From Actinomycetota bacterium (GTDB lineage Bacteria; Actinomycetota; Actinomycetes; Nanopelagicales; Nanopelagicaceae), in the NCBI GenBank assembly GCA_947494085.1, contig CANLTP010000046.1, positions 1 to 6,887 of the forward strand: 6,887 nucleotides of DNA. The letters are read 5' to 3'. The notes below the pieces were generated by a model. It was not told where the DNA came from, did no database searches, and was given only the letters and a program-made list of their open reading frames with translations. Position numbers and translations under genes: made by a program. How positions within the stretch are numbered: position 1 is the stretch's first letter; every line of letters begins with the position of its first letter. This document shows positions 3,486 to 6,887 of the stretch, piece by piece.

Positions 3486-6026
3486 ATGCCTGGATTAAAT
3501 ATCTCAAGAGCCGAAGCACGCGAACGCAGCAGTCATCTAGCCGTCACTTCATATGTGGTGACAATCGATGTCTGCCAAGGGCCAGAAAACTTCATCGCTA
3601 AATCAACCGTTAAGTTCAGTTGCAACAAGCCTGGATATGACACATTTATTGATGCTGTTGGAAAGAAAATCATTTCTGCCAAGTTAAACGGTGCTGATGT
3701 TGATGTTGCCAATTACGACGGTGAGAGCGTTTTTCTAAAAGGTTTGGCTACGGAGAATGAATTAGTAATTGAGATTTTGGGTGACTATTCAAAGACTGGC
3801 GAAGGACTGCAATATTCGGTAGACCCTGCAGATAATGAAGTTTATTTATATTCCCAAGGTGAGACGGCATATATCCGCAAGATGTATCCATGCTTCGATC
3901 AGCCAGATTTGAAAGCAACATTCCAATTAACGGTTACTGCCCCTGCGCATTGGGAGGTTATTTCTAATTCACCGGTTAAAGCTAAGAATTCAATCGCTGG
4001 CGAGAAGAACGTTTGGGAATTCTTGCCAACCCCAAGAATTTCAACTTACATAACTGCACTTATTGCCGGTCCTTACTATCACGTGCATGATGAATACGTT
4101 GGGCAGAAAACTGTTCCACTTGGAATCTACTGCCGTAAATCATTGGCAGAATCTTTAGACCCAGAAGATATTTTCCTGGTAACAAAACAGGGCTTTGCAT
4201 ATTTCGAAAAGGTATTTGGACTTGCTTATCCCTTTGAGAAATACGATCAGATTGCAGTGGTTGATTTCAACTGGGGCGCAATGGAAAATTCAGGTGCCGT
4301 AACTTTCCTGGAAAACTTATTAGTATTTCGAAGCAAAGTAACCGAGCGCATGTATGACGCCCGCGCAAATACCATCTTGCACGAGATGGCACATATGTGG
4401 TTTGGAAATATGGTCACGATGCAATGGTGGGATGACTTGTGGCTTAACGAATCATTTGCTGAATGGTCTTCACACTTGGCATCAGCTGAAGGAACTCGCT
4501 TCGTTACTGCCTGGACTGGCTTCAACTCCGAACGTAAGAACTGGGCATATCGCCAAGATCAACTATCTTCAACGCACCCAATTGTTTCGGACATGATTGA
4601 TATCGAGACAGTTAACGCAAACTTTGATGGAATTACATATGCAAAGGGCGCTTCTGTCCTTCAACAATTAGTGGCTCACGTTGGTCGCGATAACTTCATC
4701 ACTGGGCTGCAGAAGTATTTTGCCAAGCACGCCTTTGCTAATACAACTCTCGATGACCTACTAGTAGAACTAACTGCAACTAGTGGCCGCGACCTAAAGC
4801 CTTGGGTTTCTACTTGGTTGCAAACAGCTGGTGTAAACACCCTGCGTCCTAAGTTGGAAATAGCAGATGATAAATATTCAAAGATTGAAATTATGCAAGA
4901 AGCGCCACTTATTCCGGCTGGTTCAAAGGAACTTCGCCCACATCGATTAGCTGTTGGACTTTACGATGTTAACGGTAACGACGTGGTTCTACGTAAATCT
5001 GTTGAACTAGATGTTGCAGGGGCAAGCACCACCGTTGCCGAACTTGCAGGCGAAAAGGTTGCAGACTTGTTGTTAATAAATGATCGCGATTTATCGTATG
5101 CGAAGGTTCGGTTAGACGAGCGTTCAATTGCAACTCTGAAGTCTCACTTAGGCGATATCTCTGATGGCTTAACCCGCGCAATGTGCTGGGCAATTTCCTG
5201 GGATATGTTGCGTGATGCCGAGATAAGTGCGACTGACTTTATTGAAATTGCGTTGGCCGGCTTGCCTGGTGAAAGTGATATTACTGTTGTAACCGTTATT
5301 GGAAATCAATTAACAACTGCAGTCGAACTTTATGCAAATCCAGCAAATCGTGATGCGCTCCGCATCAAAGTCGCGGATGGAATTGCCAACTTGCTGGCTT
5401 CAGCCAAGGCTGAGAGTGATCACCAACTTCAATTCGCTAGAATCTTTGCCGGCCTTGCAGTTACCGAAGGACATGGAAAACAATTACGTGCGCTTCTAGA
5501 TGGAAAACTTGCTGGCCTTAAAGTAGATGCAGATCTGCGTTGGACATTTGTATTGGCGCTCTGCGAACGTGGTTTATTTACCCGAGCAGAATTAGATGCC
5601 GAACTGGAAAGAGATAACACAATCAACGGCCAACTTGGTCATGCAACCTGTGTTGCCGCATTTCCTACCGCCGAAGCCAAAGCTGCTGCATGGAAAGCAA
5701 TTACTAAAGAGGATTTAACAAGTTCGATTCGCGCATCTATTCATCGTGGATTTATGAGATCTGGACAGCGCGATCTGCTGGCCGCTTATGTTGATCCTTA
5801 CTTCGATTCGCTATTAACAATGTGGGATAGCGCCTCATTTGATATCGGAAGCTCTTTCGTTGAACTCTGTTACCCAACCTACATAACTAATCAAGCGACT
5901 TTAGATAAGACCATTAATTGGCTTGATACAACTGGCAAAGATTCAGCGGCTGGTCTTCGTAGATTAGTTTCAGAGAGTCGTGACGCACTTTCTCGTTCCC
6001 TTAAAGCACAAGCTAAAGATGCTTAA
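3486..6026 (+). CDS. pepN: Aminopeptidase N (M1 zinc metallopeptidase)
   Basis: An 846-residue cytosolic M1 aminopeptidase that removes N-terminal residues from peptides and finishes intracellular protein breakdown downstream of Clp and proteasome-type proteases. The order is an N-terminal beta domain (about 1-190) with substrate-binding Q124 and E126 and the C-F-D-Q-P-D motif (136-141); a thermolysin-like catalytic domain with G-A-M-E-N (264-268), H-E-M-A-H (299-303) and third zinc ligand E322, 18 residues after H303; catalytic Tyr Y385 in T-Y-A-K-G-A; and an alpha-helical ERAP1-like C-terminal domain (about 530-840). All key residues are intact, and length matches the actinobacterial form (about 850-860). 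There is no signal peptide. Its stop lies 3 bases from the stop of the convergent membrane-protein gene, with no terminator between. Confidence 0.98.
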   Translation: MPGLNISRAEARERSSHLAVTSYVVTIDVCQGPENFIAKSTVKFSCNKPGYDTFIDAVGKKIISAKLNGADVDVANYDGESVFLKGLATENELVIEILGDYSKTGEGLQYSVDPADNEVYLYSQGETAYIRKMYPCFDQPDLKATFQLTVTAPAHWEVISNSPVKAKNSIAGEKNVWEFLPTPRISTYITALIAGPYYHVHDEYVGQKTVPLGIYCRKSLAESLDPEDIFLVTKQGFAYFEKVFGLAYPFEKYDQIAVVDFNWGAMENSGAVTFLENLLVFRSKVTERMYDARANTILHEMAHMWFGNMVTMQWWDDLWLNESFAEWSSHLASAEGTRFVTAWTGFNSERKNWAYRQDQLSSTHPIVSDMIDIETVNANFDGITYAKGASVLQQLVAHVGRDNFITGLQKYFAKHAFANTTLDDLLVELTATSGRDLKPWVSTWLQTAGVNTLRPKLEIADDKYSKIEIMQEAPLIPAGSKELRPHRLAVGLYDVNGNDVVLRKSVELDVAGASTTVAELAGEKVADLLLINDRDLSYAKVRLDERSIATLKSHLGDISDGLTRAMCWAISWDMLRDAEISATDFIEIALAGLPGESDITVVTVIGNQLTTAVELYANPANRDALRIKVADGIANLLASAKAESDHQLQFARIFAGLAVTEGHGKQLRALLDGKLAGLKVDADLRWTFVLALCERGLFTRAELDAELERDNTINGQLGHATCVAAFPTAEAKAAAWKAITKEDLTSSIRASIHRGFMRSGQRDLLAAYVDPYFDSLLTMWDSASFDIGSSFVELCYPTYITNQATLDKTINWLDTTGKDSAAGLRRLVSESRDALSRSLKAQAKDA

Positions 6027-6029
6027 AAA

Positions 6030-6230
6030 CTAATCAATCCGAGTAAGTGTTGAGCTCTTATTCTTCTTGCGGTCAACTGTTGAAAGTGCAACTACCGCTG
6101 AAATCGCTACGAACATGACAGTAGGAATAACAACGAAATAAACTATTCCAAGGAATGTTCCAAGGGGCTCGCCTGGAAGCGATCCATCCTCTTGAGTAAC
6201 GCGATTTAGAACGCTAGTGAAAAATTGCAT
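6030..6230 (-). CDS. Small single-span membrane protein of unknown function
   Basis: A 66-residue protein with one hydrophobic stretch (about 24-50, G-T-F-L-G-I-V ... V-V-A-L-S), followed by D-R-K-K-N-K. By the positive-inside rule the C-terminus is cytoplasmic. The N-terminal 23 residues are polar with E14, D15 and E21. It is more than a chance reading frame because a good promoter precedes it and the frame exactly fills the space between pepN and the HNH gene. A small membrane protein also sits between pepN and an HNH gene in other actinobacteria, as far as I recall (the position of Rv2468c). Its ATG is 9 bases after the HNH stop, but it lacks a Shine-Dalgarno. It may be made from its own leaderless mRNA rather than only from HNH read-through. 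Function is not known. Confidence 0.75.
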   Translation of the reverse strand: MQFFTSVLNRVTQEDGSLPGEPLGTFLGIVYFVVIPTVMFVAISAVVALSTVDRKKNKSSTLTRID

Positions 6231-6236
6231 ATACGT

Positions 6237-6265
6237 ATCTTAGGCAACGCCATGTTCAGCGCCAA
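6237..6265 (-). promoter_or_regulatory. Promoter of the small membrane-protein gene inside the HNH gene end
   Basis: On the minus strand: TTGGCG (6265-6260), a 17-base spacer, TAAGAT (6242-6237), 6 bases, then ATG. This is the best full promoter match among the four leaderless candidates. The first three bases of TAAGAT are the TAA stop codon of the HNH gene, so coding end and promoter are fused. Confidence 0.55.
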
Positions 6266-6755
6266 ATGGGCGAAGGTATGAAATCCATCTCGTATCTGGT
6301 TTCCCAGTTCCCAGAATTCGCCAAGCTGCGCCAGCTGGTTCACGCGGCAGTGTCTTTAATTTCCAACCAATTTCTTTTAACGTGCGATCGGCTTTCTGGT
6401 GATTGCACTTGTGGCAAGCTGAAACAACATTCTCCCAATTATGGGAACCACCACGACTACGTGGAATTACATGATCAATTGAAGTTGCAGGTGCGGTGCA
6501 GTAAACACATCGCCCACCATCACGCGCAAAGAGTGCGCGCCGCGAAAGTGGAACTGCGTGGCGATAAGGAATTCGAACAAATTTAACTAATTTAATAACT
6601 GCTGGAAGTGTTATCTCGCCACCAGAATAATGAAGGACAGTGTCAGATTCTTCGACAGTTGTGGCTCGCTGATTTAAGACGAGGATCAACGCTCGTCTCT
6701 CTGATACGACACCTAGTGGCTCATAAGTGGCGTTCAGTACCAATGTCTGTGGCAC
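6240..6755 (-). CDS. HNH endonuclease domain protein
   Basis: A 171-residue protein of the actinobacterial McrA-like HNH family. The N-terminal part (1-70) starts with L-V-L-N-A-T-Y-E-P-L, typical of this family. The nuclease core is zinc knuckle C83-x2-C86, D94-H95 (first H of HNH), S-R-G-G-S-H-N-W-E-N with N109 as the central Asn, and C114-x2-C117-N118 with the second zinc pair. The final His is replaced by Asn, a common HNN variant. Metal-dependent DNA nicking or cleavage is expected from the family; the cellular role is not established. The start is GTG, with AAAGGGAG 8 bases upstream, so the mRNA is leadered. It lies directly upstream of, and on the same strand as, the small membrane-protein gene. 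An orthologue next to pepN is widespread in actinobacteria, which argues for a housekeeping role rather than a mobile homing enzyme. Confidence 0.92.
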   Translation of the reverse strand: MPQTLVLNATYEPLGVVSERRALILVLNQRATTVEESDTVLHYSGGEITLPAVIKLVKFVRIPYRHAVPLSRRALFARDGGRCVYCTAPATSIDHVIPRSRGGSHNWENVVSACHKCNHQKADRTLKEIGWKLKTLPREPAGAAWRILGTGKPDTRWISYLRPFGAEHGVA

Positions 6756-6887
6756 TTGAAATGCTCCCTTTTTATGGATCTTGCTCCAACGCGTGGCCCG
6801 TGTTGTTGGGTAAATAGTGCCGTAAGAGAGGCAAAAAATCGCGCATTTCTGATGGCGAATCTCGTGAATAGAAGGTTTATTCTTCGA

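Noticed and set aside
6756..6887. Possible coding at the right edge: the HNH frame stays open upstream to the window end, and a plus-strand ATG at 6852 stays open to the edge
   Set aside because: The upstream extension does not resemble the family, and the GTG at 6755 has an excellent ribosome site. The plus-strand ATG has neither a ribosome site nor a -10 at 6 bases, and only 12 codons are visible.

Overview
The window looks like chromosomal DNA from a moderately low-GC actinobacterium, most likely a freshwater acI / Nanopelagicales (Planktophila-type) lineage. The evidence is a long actinobacterial-type PepN, an RpiB that uses Glu instead of Cys at the catalytic position, very short intergenic gaps, probable leaderless genes, and a gene order (rpiB, pepN, small membrane protein, HNH nuclease) that I recall from the Mycobacterium tuberculosis Rv2465c-Rv2469c region. 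The taxonomic call is inference from protein style and synteny, not from a search.

Left part (1-2310). The first 35 bases hold the start of a minus-strand NCS2-type purine permease. It is followed by a GC-rich, potentially structured leader and then a plus-strand tRNA-Gly(UCC) with an encoded CCA. Next come two divergently transcribed genes for exported proteins. The minus-strand one is a collagen-like Gly-X-Y protein with a tail-fibre-style N-terminal motif and a beta-rich C-terminal part. The plus-strand one is a small Ala/Thr-rich exported protein with a Met/Gly/Lys tail. The shared upstream region has a 30-bp-spaced direct repeat and several hairpins. The second gene ends in a strong intrinsic terminator.

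Right part (2317-6755). This is a tightly packed housekeeping block: rpiB (+), trmB (-), pepN (+), a 66-residue membrane protein (-) and an HNH nuclease (-). rpiB and trmB converge with overlapping stop codons. pepN and the membrane-protein gene converge with a 3-base gap. trmB and pepN diverge across only 36 bases. No intrinsic terminator is visible at either convergent junction.

The main regulatory observation is that four of these five genes (rpiB, trmB, pepN and the membrane protein) have a TAnnnT-like or related -10 hexamer ending exactly 6 bases before the ATG. This would put transcription initiation on the A of the start codon, giving leaderless mRNAs. The permease and the HNH gene instead have clear Shine-Dalgarno sequences. 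I see no CRISPR array, insertion sequence, prophage module or defence cassette. The genes most likely to be accessory are the two exported-protein genes lying between tRNA-Gly and rpiB.
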